From a virus, in the IMG/VR virus record IMGVR_UViG_3300029309_000210, positions 1-30,818 of that record: a stretch of 30,818 nucleotides of DNA. One strand, 5' to 3'. Both the position numbers and the translations under genes were made by a program. Position 1 is the stretch's first letter. Each line of letters starts with the position of its first letter. The notes beneath the pieces were generated by a model. The model did not search any database and had not been told where the DNA came from. It saw only the letters and a program-made list of their open reading frames with translations. Below are positions 4,983 through 13,545 of the stretch, one piece after another.

Positions 4983-5406
4983 TAGGGGCGCGGGTAAGTG
5001 GATACTTGCCCAGCCTGAAAATATAATTAAAGATGAGGATTTTCTTCCCATACCTAAAATAGCTAGAACTATTCCATTTGGTTATAAAGAAGATCCCGAA
5101 GATGATGACGTACTGTTACCAATACCCAGAGAGCTTAGAGCACTAGAAAAAGCTAAAGAATATTTACAACAGTATAGTTATAGAGAAGTTGCGAATTGGC
5201 TTACTAAACAAACAAATCGCAGTATTTCTCATATGGGATTAAAGAAAAGAATCGCAAATGAGCAGTCCAACAAAAGACGAAGCGCAACTCTCCGCCAGTG
5301 GGCCGAAAGGTACAAGACGGCGATCAGGAAAGCGGAGGAAATCGAGCGCACGAGGCTTGGCGCAAGAGAATCGCAAATCACAGAAGTTGAGTCAGCCGCG
5401 AATTGA
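4972..5406 (+). CDS. HTH protein between terS and terL
   Basis: The 144-residue protein has an acidic N-terminus (EDPEDDDVLLPIP), then a helix-turn-helix at about residues 62-90 (YLQQYSYREVANWLTKQ, then SISHMGLKKRI) like resolvase-type or terminase-associated HTH domains. It ends in a long charged helix (RQWAERYKTAIRKAEEIER). An HTH gene at this position is common in related phages, as I recall. It may assist recognition of the packaging site. ATG 4972 overlaps the terS stop by 11 nt, with GAGG directly against it, so coupling is likely. Its last 149 nt overlap the predicted N-terminus of terL. Confidence 0.75.
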   Translation: MTTDRGAGKWILAQPENIIKDEDFLPIPKIARTIPFGYKEDPEDDDVLLPIPRELRALEKAKEYLQQYSYREVANWLTKQTNRSISHMGLKKRIANEQSNKRRSATLRQWAERYKTAIRKAEEIERTRLGARESQITEVESAAN

Positions 5407-6859
5407 AGTTCGCCAAGATCCGCAACAAGAACCTGAATTTGAGCCTATAGCTCCTGAAGAAGAATACAACGTAATATTTAAACCCAATGCTGGACCACAA
5501 ACAGAGTTCCTAGCATCGGGAGAACGGGAGGTTCTATATGGAGGTGCCGCAGGCGGTGGTAAGTCTTATGCTATGCTGGCTGACCCGTTACGATTTATGG
5601 GACATCCATCTTTCAGCGGACTGTTGCTACGACATACAAACGAAGAACTAAGAGAACTTGTTTGGAAATCTCAAGAGATGTATCCAAAAATCTGGCCCGG
5701 TATAAAATGGTCAGAAAGAAAGATGCAGTGGACTGCCCCTTCAGGCGCAAGGTTGTGGTTTTCGTATCTCGACAGGGACGAAGACGTGTTAAGATACCAA
5801 GGTCAGGCTTTTAGCTGGATTGGTTTTGACGAATTAACACAGTGGCACACGCCATTTGCATGGGATTACATGCGCTCTCGCCTACGTAGCACAGCGACAG
5901 ATCTACCTACATATATGAGAGCAACTACAAACCCCGGTGGACCCGGGCACTCGTGGGTTAAAAAGATGTTTATTGATCCTGCACCACCGGGTCAATCATT
6001 TAACGCGAAAGACATAGAAAGTGGTAAAACATTAATCTATCCAAAAGGACATTCTAAGGAAGGCGTACCGCTTTTTAAGCGCAGATTCATACCCGCAATG
6101 TTGACCGACAATCCACATTTGTACGAGCAGGGCGACTATGAAGCGATGTTATTATCTTTACCAGAGCATCAGCGTAAGCAATTATTAGAAGGCAATTGGG
6201 ATGTTGCAGAAGGCGCGGCGTTTCCTGAGTTTAACAGACAGATCCACGTTATTGATCCTTTTGACGTACCTAGGAATTGGGTTAAGTTTCGCGCCTGCGA
6301 TTATGGGTATGGCTCTTATTCTGCTGTCGTTTGGTTTGCTTGTACTCCTGATGAACAGCTTATTGTTTATCGCGAGTTATATGTTAGTAAGGTTTTGGCA
6401 ACTGATCTCGCGGATATGGTTCTCGATCTGGAATCGGGAGACGGCAGGATCAGATATGGAGTATTGGACAGTTCATGTTGGCATCGCAGAGGCGATACTG
6501 GACCTTCGCTTGCGGAACAGATGATTCAAAAAGGTTGTCGCTGGAGACCCTCTGATAGATCAGGCGGTTCTAGAGTTGCAGGTAAAAATGAATTGCACAG
6601 ACGATTACAAATTGATGAGTTTACGGAACAACCAAGAATACAATTTTTTAACACCTGTACAAATATAATTGCACAACTCCCTGTATTACCACTGGATAAA
6701 AGAAACCCAGAAGACATAAACACAAAAGCAGAAGATCATTTGTATGATGCATTACGTTATGGTATAATGAGCAGACCGCGATTTTCAATTTGGGATTACG
6801 ATCCTGCCCATCAAAGACCTTCTAACTTTGTTCCCGCCGATAGTACATTTGGATATTAA
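5258..6859 (+). CDS. terL: terminase large subunit
   Basis: This is the ATPase-nuclease that pumps and cuts DNA during packaging. Walker A GGAAGGGKS is at residues 95-103, Walker B WIGFDE at 187-192 with catalytic Glu192, and the coupling motif TTNPGG at 223-228. The RNase-H-like nuclease domain shows acidic residues at D348 (RACDYG), D404 (GVLDSS) and D493/D497 (EDHLYDALRYG). At 533 residues the length is normal. The first 45-50 residues are a basic Ser/Arg/Lys segment that overlaps the upstream HTH gene. TTG 5387 or a nearby start could be the real one, giving about 490 residues. Confidence 0.93.
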   Translation: MSSPTKDEAQLSASGPKGTRRRSGKRRKSSARGLAQENRKSQKLSQPRIEVRQDPQQEPEFEPIAPEEEYNVIFKPNAGPQTEFLASGEREVLYGGAAGGGKSYAMLADPLRFMGHPSFSGLLLRHTNEELRELVWKSQEMYPKIWPGIKWSERKMQWTAPSGARLWFSYLDRDEDVLRYQGQAFSWIGFDELTQWHTPFAWDYMRSRLRSTATDLPTYMRATTNPGGPGHSWVKKMFIDPAPPGQSFNAKDIESGKTLIYPKGHSKEGVPLFKRRFIPAMLTDNPHLYEQGDYEAMLLSLPEHQRKQLLEGNWDVAEGAAFPEFNRQIHVIDPFDVPRNWVKFRACDYGYGSYSAVVWFACTPDEQLIVYRELYVSKVLATDLADMVLDLESGDGRIRYGVLDSSCWHRRGDTGPSLAEQMIQKGCRWRPSDRSGGSRVAGKNELHRRLQIDEFTEQPRIQFFNTCTNIIAQLPVLPLDKRNPEDINTKAEDHLYDALRYGIMSRPRFSIWDYDPAHQRPSNFVPADSTFGY

Positions 6860-6861
6860 AT

Positions 6862-8985
6862 ATGGAAGAAAATGAAATTTTCGGCTCTGAGTCGGATGTT
6901 CAAGTTACACTTGATGATGTAGAAGAAGTTTCTTCTGAGCCTACTGAGCTTAAATCTTTATCGGGACATGTCATTGATCGATATCAAAAAGCTGAAGATG
7001 CCAGAAGACAAGACGAGGAACGATGGTTACAGTCGTACAGAAATTACAGAGGTTTGTACGGCCCCGATGTTCAATTTACCGAAGCTGAAAAATCTAGAGT
7101 ATTTATTAAGGTAACTAAAACTAAAACATTGGCCGCTTATGGGCAGATAATCGATGTTTTGTTCGCTAATCAAAAGTTTCCAATCTCAGTAGAACCAACC
7201 GTATTACCTGAAGGTGTAGCAGAGTCTGTGCATTTTGACATGCAACAAAAGCCTGAAAGTAGTGCTCCTGAAAGTGAGGATTCGCTTTTTGGTTTTGCGG
7301 GGGACGGCAAGGACTTTCCTCCCGGTGCGACAGCAGACAGTCTGCGAGAAATGCTGGGGCCATTAAAAAATAAACTTGCTGATGTTGAAGGCCTGACTGA
7401 GGGACCGGGCTTAACGGGAACTCAAGTTTCTTTTGAGCCTGCTTTAGTAGCGGCCAAAAAAATGGAAAAGAAAATAATGGATCAGTTAGAGGAAGCTCAT
7501 GCCTCTAAACAACTAAGATCTACTTCATTTGAAATGGCGTTGTTTGGCACAGGGATTATGAAAGGTCCGTTTGCCACTGATAAAGAATATCCAAACTGGG
7601 ATGAAGAGGGAGAATATAATCCTGTAATTAAAACAGTTCCTTCTACATCACATGTTTCTGTCTGGAATTTTTACCCAGATCCTGATGCGGCAAATATGGA
7701 CGAAGCGCAGTACGTTATTGAGCGGCATAAGATGTCTCGTGCTCAACTACGTGCATTGAAAAAACGTCCATTTTTCCGTGCTCAAGTTATTGACGATGTC
7801 ATTTCTGAGGGAGAAGGATATTATAAAAAGTATTGGGAAGATGATTTAAGAGACTATCAAACCGATTATGATGTTGATCGTTTTGAGGTTTTAGAATACT
7901 GGGGCACAGTCGATAGAGAAATATTAGAAACTGCGAATATCGAAATACCAGAGGAGTTTGGAGAGGGCGATGAAGTTCAAGCAAACATTTGGTATTGTAA
8001 TAACCGCATTATTCGTACTGTGCTAAATCCGTTTAAGCCTGCTCACATACCATACTATGCAGTCCCTTATGAGCTAAATCCTTACTCATTCTTTGGTGTG
8101 GGTATCGCAGAAAACATGGACGATACTCAAACGCTGATGAACGGCTTTATGCGTATGGCAGTGGACAATGCTGTTTTGTCTGGTAACTTGCTCATTGAAA
8201 TCGATGAGACTAATCTTGTTCCCGGTCAAGATCTCTCAGTGTATCCGGGTAAGGTTTTTCGTCGTCAGGGCGGTGCACCGGGTCAAGCTATCTTTGGAAC
8301 AAAGTTTCCAAATGTATCTAATGAGAATATGCAATTGTTTGACAAAGCCCGTGTACTTGCGGATGAGTCAACAGGCTTCCCCTCATTTGCACACGGACAA
8401 ACAGGTGTGTCTGGTGTAGGCCGTACAGCATCTGGTATTTCGATGCTAATGAATGCGGCGGCTGGGGGCATTAAGACTGTCATTAAAAATGTTGATGATT
8501 ATTTGCTTGCGCCATTAGGTAAAGCAATGTTTTCATTTAATATGCAGTTTGACTTTGATCCAGAAATTAAAGGAGACTTAGAGGTCAAAGCGCGTGGCAC
8601 AGAGTCATTGATGGCTAACGAAGTACGTAGTCAACGGCTAATGCAATTCATGCAAGTTGCGTCTAATCCGACTCTCGCTCCTTTTGCTAAGTTCCCTTAC
8701 ATTGTACGTGAAATTGCAAAGTCAATGGATCTTGATCCTGACAAGGTTACAAATAGCTTTGAAGAAGCCGCACTGCAACAAAAACTTATGCAACAAAATG
8801 CACCGCCCGCGCCTGCTCAGCCTGCGACAGGAGCGCCAGCAGTGGACGATCCCACAGGTTCTGGCGGGGCTAATATTGGTGTAGGGCAAGCCCCTGTACC
8901 GGGAGAACAAGGATTTACAGGCAATGACCAATCAGGACAACCACCGGCAGAAGGTGGTGAGCAAGCTCAAGTCCCTTTGCAGTAA
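6862..8985 (+). CDS. portal protein
   Basis: This should form the dodecameric ring through which DNA enters and leaves the head. The 707-residue protein follows terL by 2 nt. After an acidic N-terminus it has DRYQKAEDARRQDEERWLQS and NYRGLYGPDVQF, which I recall from large portals of marine short-tailed phages. In the second half YELNPYSFFGVGIAENMDD and a long helix precede a Gln-rich coiled tail. The last 60 residues are low-complexity Pro/Gly/Gln (from about QQNAPPAPAQ). Length fits large portals with extended C-termini. The binding site is weak (GGA at 6850). Confidence 0.85.
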   Translation: MEENEIFGSESDVQVTLDDVEEVSSEPTELKSLSGHVIDRYQKAEDARRQDEERWLQSYRNYRGLYGPDVQFTEAEKSRVFIKVTKTKTLAAYGQIIDVLFANQKFPISVEPTVLPEGVAESVHFDMQQKPESSAPESEDSLFGFAGDGKDFPPGATADSLREMLGPLKNKLADVEGLTEGPGLTGTQVSFEPALVAAKKMEKKIMDQLEEAHASKQLRSTSFEMALFGTGIMKGPFATDKEYPNWDEEGEYNPVIKTVPSTSHVSVWNFYPDPDAANMDEAQYVIERHKMSRAQLRALKKRPFFRAQVIDDVISEGEGYYKKYWEDDLRDYQTDYDVDRFEVLEYWGTVDREILETANIEIPEEFGEGDEVQANIWYCNNRIIRTVLNPFKPAHIPYYAVPYELNPYSFFGVGIAENMDDTQTLMNGFMRMAVDNAVLSGNLLIEIDETNLVPGQDLSVYPGKVFRRQGGAPGQAIFGTKFPNVSNENMQLFDKARVLADESTGFPSFAHGQTGVSGVGRTASGISMLMNAAAGGIKTVIKNVDDYLLAPLGKAMFSFNMQFDFDPEIKGDLEVKARGTESLMANEVRSQRLMQFMQVASNPTLAPFAKFPYIVREIAKSMDLDPDKVTNSFEEAALQQKLMQQNAPPAPAQPATGAPAVDDPTGSGGANIGVGQAPVPGEQGFTGNDQSGQPPAEGGEQAQVPLQ

Positions 8986-9154
8986 TCACAAGCAATGGGA
9001 TGCGTTTTGTGAGTATTTAGATATTATGATATCCGAAAATCACAAAAAGCTGGAACAACTAGATGACATAGCATCTATTCATCAAGCGCAAGGTGCAGTC
9101 AAGGCGTTGCGACAAATGAAGTATCTACGAGACGAGGCGTTATCAGATGTCTGA
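8924..9154 (+). CDS. small helical protein overlapping the portal end
   Basis: The 76-residue protein starts within the portal gene in another frame (62-nt overlap), with AAGGA at 8909-8913 as its binding site. It is all helical and charged: RQKVVSKLKSLCSNHKQWDA, YLDIMISENHKKLEQL, then QAQGAVKALRQMKYLRDEA. I recall relatives of this size and order beside portal genes in many phages, with unknown function. A small assembly factor or minor head protein is plausible. It overlaps the next gene by 8 nt (ATGTCTGA). Confidence 0.75.
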   Translation: MTNQDNHRQKVVSKLKSLCSNHKQWDAFCEYLDIMISENHKKLEQLDDIASIHQAQGAVKALRQMKYLRDEALSDV

Positions 9155-10679
9155 TGTAAAAGTACAAATGGAAGGCATAGTTACGCCGACTTATGATAAG
9201 CGGCGAAAAGGCTACAAATTCAAAGCGGACGGCATGGAAATATTTATAAAGGGTGCTGATACCGACGCCGGTAAAAAAGCCGCTGTAGATCAAATGTCTC
9301 GTTTATTGGAAGAACAAAAAGAAGAAAAGAAAGAAACAAAAACACGTGTTTTCGCAGAGGGCGGACTTAAAGACGAAGGAGGAACAGTTGACCCAATATC
9401 CGGTAATGAAGTCCCCGCAGGATCTACTAAAAAAGAAGTCAGAGATGATATTCCTGCACAACTTAGCGAAGGCGAATTTGTGTTTCCTGCTGATGTTGTT
9501 CGTTATATCGGCCTAGAAAATTTAATGGAGCTTCGTCAAAAAGCTAAAGCTGGCCTTTTTAAAATGGAAGCAATGGGCCAAATGGGCAATTCGGAAGAAG
9601 CAACTATGGATGATGAAGGTGCTTATGACGATGAAATTGATCAGCTTATCGATAGATTTGATCCTAATGATCCTGAGACGATGAAGTTTGCGCAAGGTGG
9701 TATTGTATCTGCGAGCAACGGTGTGTACCTGCCCGGACAACAATTTACCACTGGTTATATGCCCACAACAGGATACAACCCAACACAGTCTGCCCCACCG
9801 CAACAGACTTCTTATGTAACAAACCCAGCTAGACAAGCTGTTGGTCAAGCACCTATTTCTCCAGAGCTTCGTAGATATGTTGGCCCCAATGGTGAAATAT
9901 TAATGGTGCCTTTCTATGATGGCAAACCTATGCAGGGTTACACTATTCCTGCTAATTATAAATATCAGCCAGCAGAAGAGACTGTAGCACAGGCACCTGA
10001 AATTGCTCAGCCTACCGTGCAGGATGACGGCAGGGACGGCACTGATGAAGTAAAAGACGAACGAGAAGCAGAACGTCAAGCTCAAATGGCTGTGGATAAA
10101 CAGATAAATACTACTTTAGCTTCTTTAGATCCTGAATTTGCTAAGCTAACAACAAAAGATCCGTTTATGACAGGAGAGCCTACATTAAATGTAAAGAGTG
10201 CGATATTCTCAGGCGTACAAACAACTTTAGGTAGAACTGCCGCTATAGAAAGAATTGCTAGTAATTTAGGTCTCGATCTAGATCAGTACAAAAACACTGG
10301 ACTTGAAGGTGTTTTAAGTAAATATGACGACAAAAGATTTGCTGATGACATAAAAGCAATGCAAGAAGATGAGAACTTTGCAGAAAAAGCCAAAGCAAGA
10401 AAAGATTTGAAGAAAGACTACTTTAAAGGTGGCGATGAAGACAGCCCACTTGGTGGAATGACCAAAGCTGAGGCCACGGCGCAAATGCAAAACGACATGG
10501 ACGAAATAGCAGATGCGATTGACGCGGCCTCAGAAGATTCAGACTCAGAAGATTCAGGCACAGGAGATTTTGGAGGATACAGCCAAGATGATTTTTCAGA
10601 TGAAGGTGGAATATCGTTCTCCAAAGGCGGCGTAGTAAAACAAACACAACGTGCATTGAAATCATCACGTAAAAAGTGA
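9147..10679 (+). CDS. large virion-associated protein (SEGEFVFPADVVRY motif)
   Basis: The 510-residue protein has a short beta N-terminus, then a conserved block at about residues 71-142: EGGLKDEGGTVDPISGNEVP, then DDIPAQLSEGEFVFPADVVR and LENLMELRQKAK. I recall this block from many marine phage virion proteins. The middle is Pro/Gln/Tyr-rich (about 200-290). The C-terminal third is helical with an acidic Asp/Ser/Glu tract near residue 460, and the last residues are basic (LKSSRKK). GAGG at 9134-9137 serves ATG 9147. The position between portal and scaffold suggests a structural or assembly role. The exact function is not known. Confidence 0.7.
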   Translation: MSDVKVQMEGIVTPTYDKRRKGYKFKADGMEIFIKGADTDAGKKAAVDQMSRLLEEQKEEKKETKTRVFAEGGLKDEGGTVDPISGNEVPAGSTKKEVRDDIPAQLSEGEFVFPADVVRYIGLENLMELRQKAKAGLFKMEAMGQMGNSEEATMDDEGAYDDEIDQLIDRFDPNDPETMKFAQGGIVSASNGVYLPGQQFTTGYMPTTGYNPTQSAPPQQTSYVTNPARQAVGQAPISPELRRYVGPNGEILMVPFYDGKPMQGYTIPANYKYQPAEETVAQAPEIAQPTVQDDGRDGTDEVKDEREAERQAQMAVDKQINTTLASLDPEFAKLTTKDPFMTGEPTLNVKSAIFSGVQTTLGRTAAIERIASNLGLDLDQYKNTGLEGVLSKYDDKRFADDIKAMQEDENFAEKAKARKDLKKDYFKGGDEDSPLGGMTKAEATAQMQNDMDEIADAIDAASEDSDSEDSGTGDFGGYSQDDFSDEGGISFSKGGVVKQTQRALKSSRKK

Positions 10680-10691
10680 TTTCACTTAACT

Positions 10692-10723
10692 GGCTACCTA
10701 ACGCCCTTCGGCAACCGTTAGCC
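10692..10723 (+). other. intergenic hairpin before the scaffold gene
   Basis: CTAACG (10698-10703) pairs with CGTTAG (10716-10721). GGC at 10692-10694 can extend the stem with GCC at 10721-10723 across a bulge. The loop contains CTTCGG. No T-run follows, so an RNA processing or translation-control element is more likely than a terminator. Confidence 0.4.
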
Positions 10724-10743
10724 CCAGACATAAAGGAAACAAC

Positions 10744-11625
10744 ATGTCAACCCCAGCAACTGAAATAGTAGAAAAAGTAGAGCAAGTAAAAGTCGCATCT
10801 GGCTTTGCTAAGCGCAACGCAAACAAGCAACGCATTGAAGAAGAAGAAGCGGAACTTCAAGAGCTATTAAAAGCAAAAGAAGAACCGCAAAAAGAAGTTA
10901 AAGAAGAGGACGACGGCCCAGAGCCAAAAGGTGCAGAGGAAAAGACCTTCAAGAAAAGATACGGCGACTTGCGTAGACACGCTCAGAAAACTGAAAGTGA
11001 ATTAAAAGAACAGATTGACGAATTGCGTGTACAGCTAGACGCATCTACAAAAAAAGAAATTGCCTATCCCAAGTCAGAATCTGAATTAGAAGCATGGATG
11101 GAACAGTATCCAGACGTTGCGCAGATTGTAGAAACAATTGCTATGAAAAAGGCGCATGAACAAGCGTCTGAATTTGAAAGTAAATTTAAACAAATAGATG
11201 AAATGAAGCTTGAGGCAAAACGTGAAAAAGCTGAAGCAGAACTTATGCGATTACATCCAGACTTTGAAGAAATTAGAGAAACTGAAGAGTTTCATAGCTG
11301 GGTTGATGAACAGCCTAAATGGGTGCAGGATGCGCTGTACGACAATGATACAGACGCAATATCAGCGGGTCGAGCAATTGATTTGTACAAAGCTGACAAA
11401 GGTATCAAAGCTACTAAAAAGTCTAGTAAAGTAAAAGGTGCCGCAGAGGCTGTAAATGCTAAAACAGAAAGATCTTCGCCGGATAGTGACGAATCTAAAT
11501 CCTACATTAAAGAATCTGATGTAGCAAAAATGACAGCACAACAGTATGAAAAAGATCAGGACAAAATTGCAGATGCGATCCGTGCTGGAACTTTTGTTTA
11601 TGATTTGTCTGGATCAGCGCGATAA
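10744..11625 (+). CDS. capsid assembly (scaffolding) protein
   Basis: The 293-residue protein lies directly upstream of the capsid gene and looks like a scaffold. It is highly charged and helical, with EEEEAELQELLKAKEEPQKE near the start, a coiled coil around residues 78-100, and a second helical region (ESKFKQIDEMKLEAKREK). No enzyme motif is visible. The C-terminal helix (YEKDQDKIADAIRAGTF) may be the coat-binding part. An AAAGGAAAC site precedes ATG 10744. In phage heads this protein templates shell assembly and leaves before or during packaging. The assignment rests on composition and gene order. Confidence 0.75.
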   Translation: MSTPATEIVEKVEQVKVASGFAKRNANKQRIEEEEAELQELLKAKEEPQKEVKEEDDGPEPKGAEEKTFKKRYGDLRRHAQKTESELKEQIDELRVQLDASTKKEIAYPKSESELEAWMEQYPDVAQIVETIAMKKAHEQASEFESKFKQIDEMKLEAKREKAEAELMRLHPDFEEIRETEEFHSWVDEQPKWVQDALYDNDTDAISAGRAIDLYKADKGIKATKKSSKVKGAAEAVNAKTERSSPDSDESKSYIKESDVAKMTAQQYEKDQDKIADAIRAGTFVYDLSGSAR

Positions 11626-11629
11626 ACAC

Positions 11630-11657
11630 TTGACAAATTTATGTTTGCGAATATAAC
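11630..11657 (+). promoter_or_regulatory. sigma70-like promoter P3 for the capsid gene
   Basis: TTGACA at 11630-11635 and TATAAC at 11652-11657 have the same 16-nt spacing as P1 and P2. The bases after the -10 box (TATACGC) closely match those after P2 (TATGCGT). The -35 box starts just 5 nt after the scaffold stop. It would give extra transcription of the major capsid gene, starting near 11664. Confidence 0.85.
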
Positions 11658-11663
11658 TATACG

Positions 11664-11904
11664 CATTAATATCAATCAGGTGGCCCCCTTTTAGGAATAC
11701 CCACCGCCTAGGATAAGCAAAACTGTTACTTATTATCTCAGGCCAGAGATATGCGGTAATGGTTGCGCTCGTCCGCCCTTCTCAGAATACCCTACCTACT
11801 CAGGCCGCGACTCACTTTGGCCGGTGAGATAGCCACCCTGATGTTAGATGGCCTCTGGCGGAGTTACGTAAACCTTAAACCTACGCAATAAAGGAGTGTC
11901 TATC
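11664..11904 (+). other. long structured 5' leader of the capsid gene
   Basis: About 240 nt separate the P3 start from the capsid ATG, and no reading frame fills it. It is visibly more GC-rich than its surroundings and holds several inverted repeats: GGTGG/CCACC (11679-11683 with 11701-11705), TATCTC/GAGATA (11734-11739 with 11746-11751) and CTCAC/GTGAG (11811-11815 with 11824-11828). CCCTTTTAGGAATACCC (11686-11702) recurs diverged at 11776-11792. A stabilising or regulatory leader is likely. I recognise no known riboswitch or ribozyme. Confidence 0.55.
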
Positions 11905-13002
11905 ATGGCATTTTCAACAGCGGCGGGTTACGGTAACCTACCTAATGGTAACTTTAGCCCCGTAATATATTCAAAGCAGGTACAACTTGCTTTTCGTAAG
12001 TCTTCTATTGTAGAAAGTATTACGAACAACGATTATTTTGGTGAGATTGCTCAGATGGGTGACTCAGTCAAGATTATCAAAGAGCCTGAAATCACAGTCA
12101 AAGATTATGCTCGTGGTACAACTATTACTCCACAAGATATCGATGACGAGGATTTTTCTCTCACAATTGACAAAGCAAACTACTTTGCTTTCAAAATTGA
12201 TGACATTGAAGAAGCACATTCTCATGTCAACTTTATGCAAATGGCTACAGATCGTGCCGGTTATCGCCTGCGTGATCAGTATGATCAAGAAGTCCTTGGC
12301 TACCTGTCAGGTTTCAAACAGTCTGCAATTCACGGCACACCTAATGCCGTTAACACAACTGTTAATGGAAACAAGGCTGTTACGTCTGCATCTGACGGTG
12401 CAAACTTAGTTGGTGCTGAACTTTTAGCTTCTATGTCTTTGGATGCGTCAGACTTTACGCAAGCAGACGGCACTGCCGGTACTGCAAATCAGTGCATTGG
12501 TCTCGAGCCTCGTGCTGGCGGAGCAACTAACGCCAAGTCTGGCACAACAGGTAATGCGTTCCCACTGCAAGTTATTGCACGTATGGCACGTTTACTTGAC
12601 CAACAAAACGTAGATACTCAAGGACGTTGGCTTGTTCTCGATCCAGTATTTATCGAAATGCTGAAAGACGAAGATTCACGTCTTCTAAATGCAGACTTCG
12701 GTGGTTCTGGACTTCAGAATGGTCTTGTTGTTAATAATCTGCACGGTTTCCAAGTTTATAGTTCTAACAACCTACCTGCACTAGGCACAGGCCCGGCGAC
12801 AGTAGGTGGTATGAATGCTAGTAATATGGGAATAATCGTGGCTGGTCATTCTTCTGCTATCGCAACTGCTCAGCAGATTAATAAGACTGAAACTTACCGT
12901 GATCCTGACAGCTTTGCTGACATTGTTCGTGGTATGCACTTGTATGGTCGCAAGATTCTTCGTCCTGAAGCAATCGTTACTGCGGCATACTGCTTAGCAT
13001 AA
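11905..13002 (+). CDS. major capsid protein
   Basis: This is the main shell protein of the head, probably HK97-fold. I start it at ATG 11905, 8 nt after the strong AAGGAG at 11891-11896. The GTG at 11896 overlaps that site. The 365-residue product opens with MAFSTAAGYGNLPNGNFSP and has YSKQVQLAFRKSSIVESIT, the N-terminal arm seen in many marine phage coat proteins. KIIKEPEITVKDY and FKIDDIEEAHSH follow. The C-terminus (HLYGRKILRPEAIV) is also typical. It follows the scaffold and has its own promoter and leader, as expected for the most abundant protein. Confidence 0.9.
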   Translation: MAFSTAAGYGNLPNGNFSPVIYSKQVQLAFRKSSIVESITNNDYFGEIAQMGDSVKIIKEPEITVKDYARGTTITPQDIDDEDFSLTIDKANYFAFKIDDIEEAHSHVNFMQMATDRAGYRLRDQYDQEVLGYLSGFKQSAIHGTPNAVNTTVNGNKAVTSASDGANLVGAELLASMSLDASDFTQADGTAGTANQCIGLEPRAGGATNAKSGTTGNAFPLQVIARMARLLDQQNVDTQGRWLVLDPVFIEMLKDEDSRLLNADFGGSGLQNGLVVNNLHGFQVYSSNNLPALGTGPATVGGMNASNMGIIVAGHSSAIATAQQINKTETYRDPDSFADIVRGMHLYGRKILRPEAIVTAAYCLA

Positions 13003-13015
13003 GGGGGATTGAGAA

Positions 13016-13495
13016 ATGGCTACAATTACATCTACTCTCAAATCTGCTACTGGCAACTCTCAACGTGGGCGTAATCCGTACATGGTTGAAAATACTATTG
13101 ACCTGACTGCACAGGCAATTTCTTCTACTGCTGGAGACGTGGTACAAGCTATCACTGTTCCTGCTAATACGAAGATTCTGACCGCAGGCTTTCAGGTTGT
13201 AAATAGTGCAACCATGAATTCTGGTACCAACGCTACTGCAACTTTGGGTACAGCAGATGCAGATGAGTATGTTACAGCGTTTGACATTGACGGTGCGTCT
13301 GATGGTGCTTATGCTCCTAGCGTTACTGTTTCTGCGGATGTTGTTTTGTCTACTGCGGATACGCTAGACCTAACTTTCGCTGGTGACGGCGCAACATATA
13401 CTGCTGGTAAAATTCGTGTTTACGCAGTGATGATGGACGTTAGTGAAATAGGTGACACCTCTGCCGATGAGGTAGACCGCGATACTCTCGCTTAA
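13016..13495 (+). CDS. head decoration-like protein
   Basis: The 159-residue protein follows the capsid gene after a strong AAGGGGG site. It is a Thr/Ala/Asp-rich beta protein with no charged core: VVQAITVPANTKILTAGFQV, then repeated Gly/Ala-rich strands and an acidic tail (DTSADEVDRD). Its size and position fit a protein bound to the outside of the shell or stabilising head and tail joints. I recall relatives beside capsid genes in marine phages. The hairpin terminator follows its stop. Confidence 0.7.
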   Translation: MATITSTLKSATGNSQRGRNPYMVENTIDLTAQAISSTAGDVVQAITVPANTKILTAGFQVVNSATMNSGTNATATLGTADADEYVTAFDIDGASDGAYAPSVTVSADVVLSTADTLDLTFAGDGATYTAGKIRVYAVMMDVSEIGDTSADEVDRDTLA

Positions 13496-13509
13496 TAAAA
13501 CTGAGTCGG

Positions 13510-13534
13510 GGGGCTTCGGCCCCTTGATTCTTTT
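13510..13534 (+). terminator. intrinsic terminator after the head genes
   Basis: GGGGC-TTCG-GCCCC (13510-13523) is a very stable UUCG hairpin, followed by TTGATTCTTTT. It separates the promoter P3 capsid unit from the tail genes and probably reduces downstream transcription. The next gene's AGGAG site starts right after it. Confidence 0.8.
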
Positions 13535-13545
13535 AGGAGATATAT

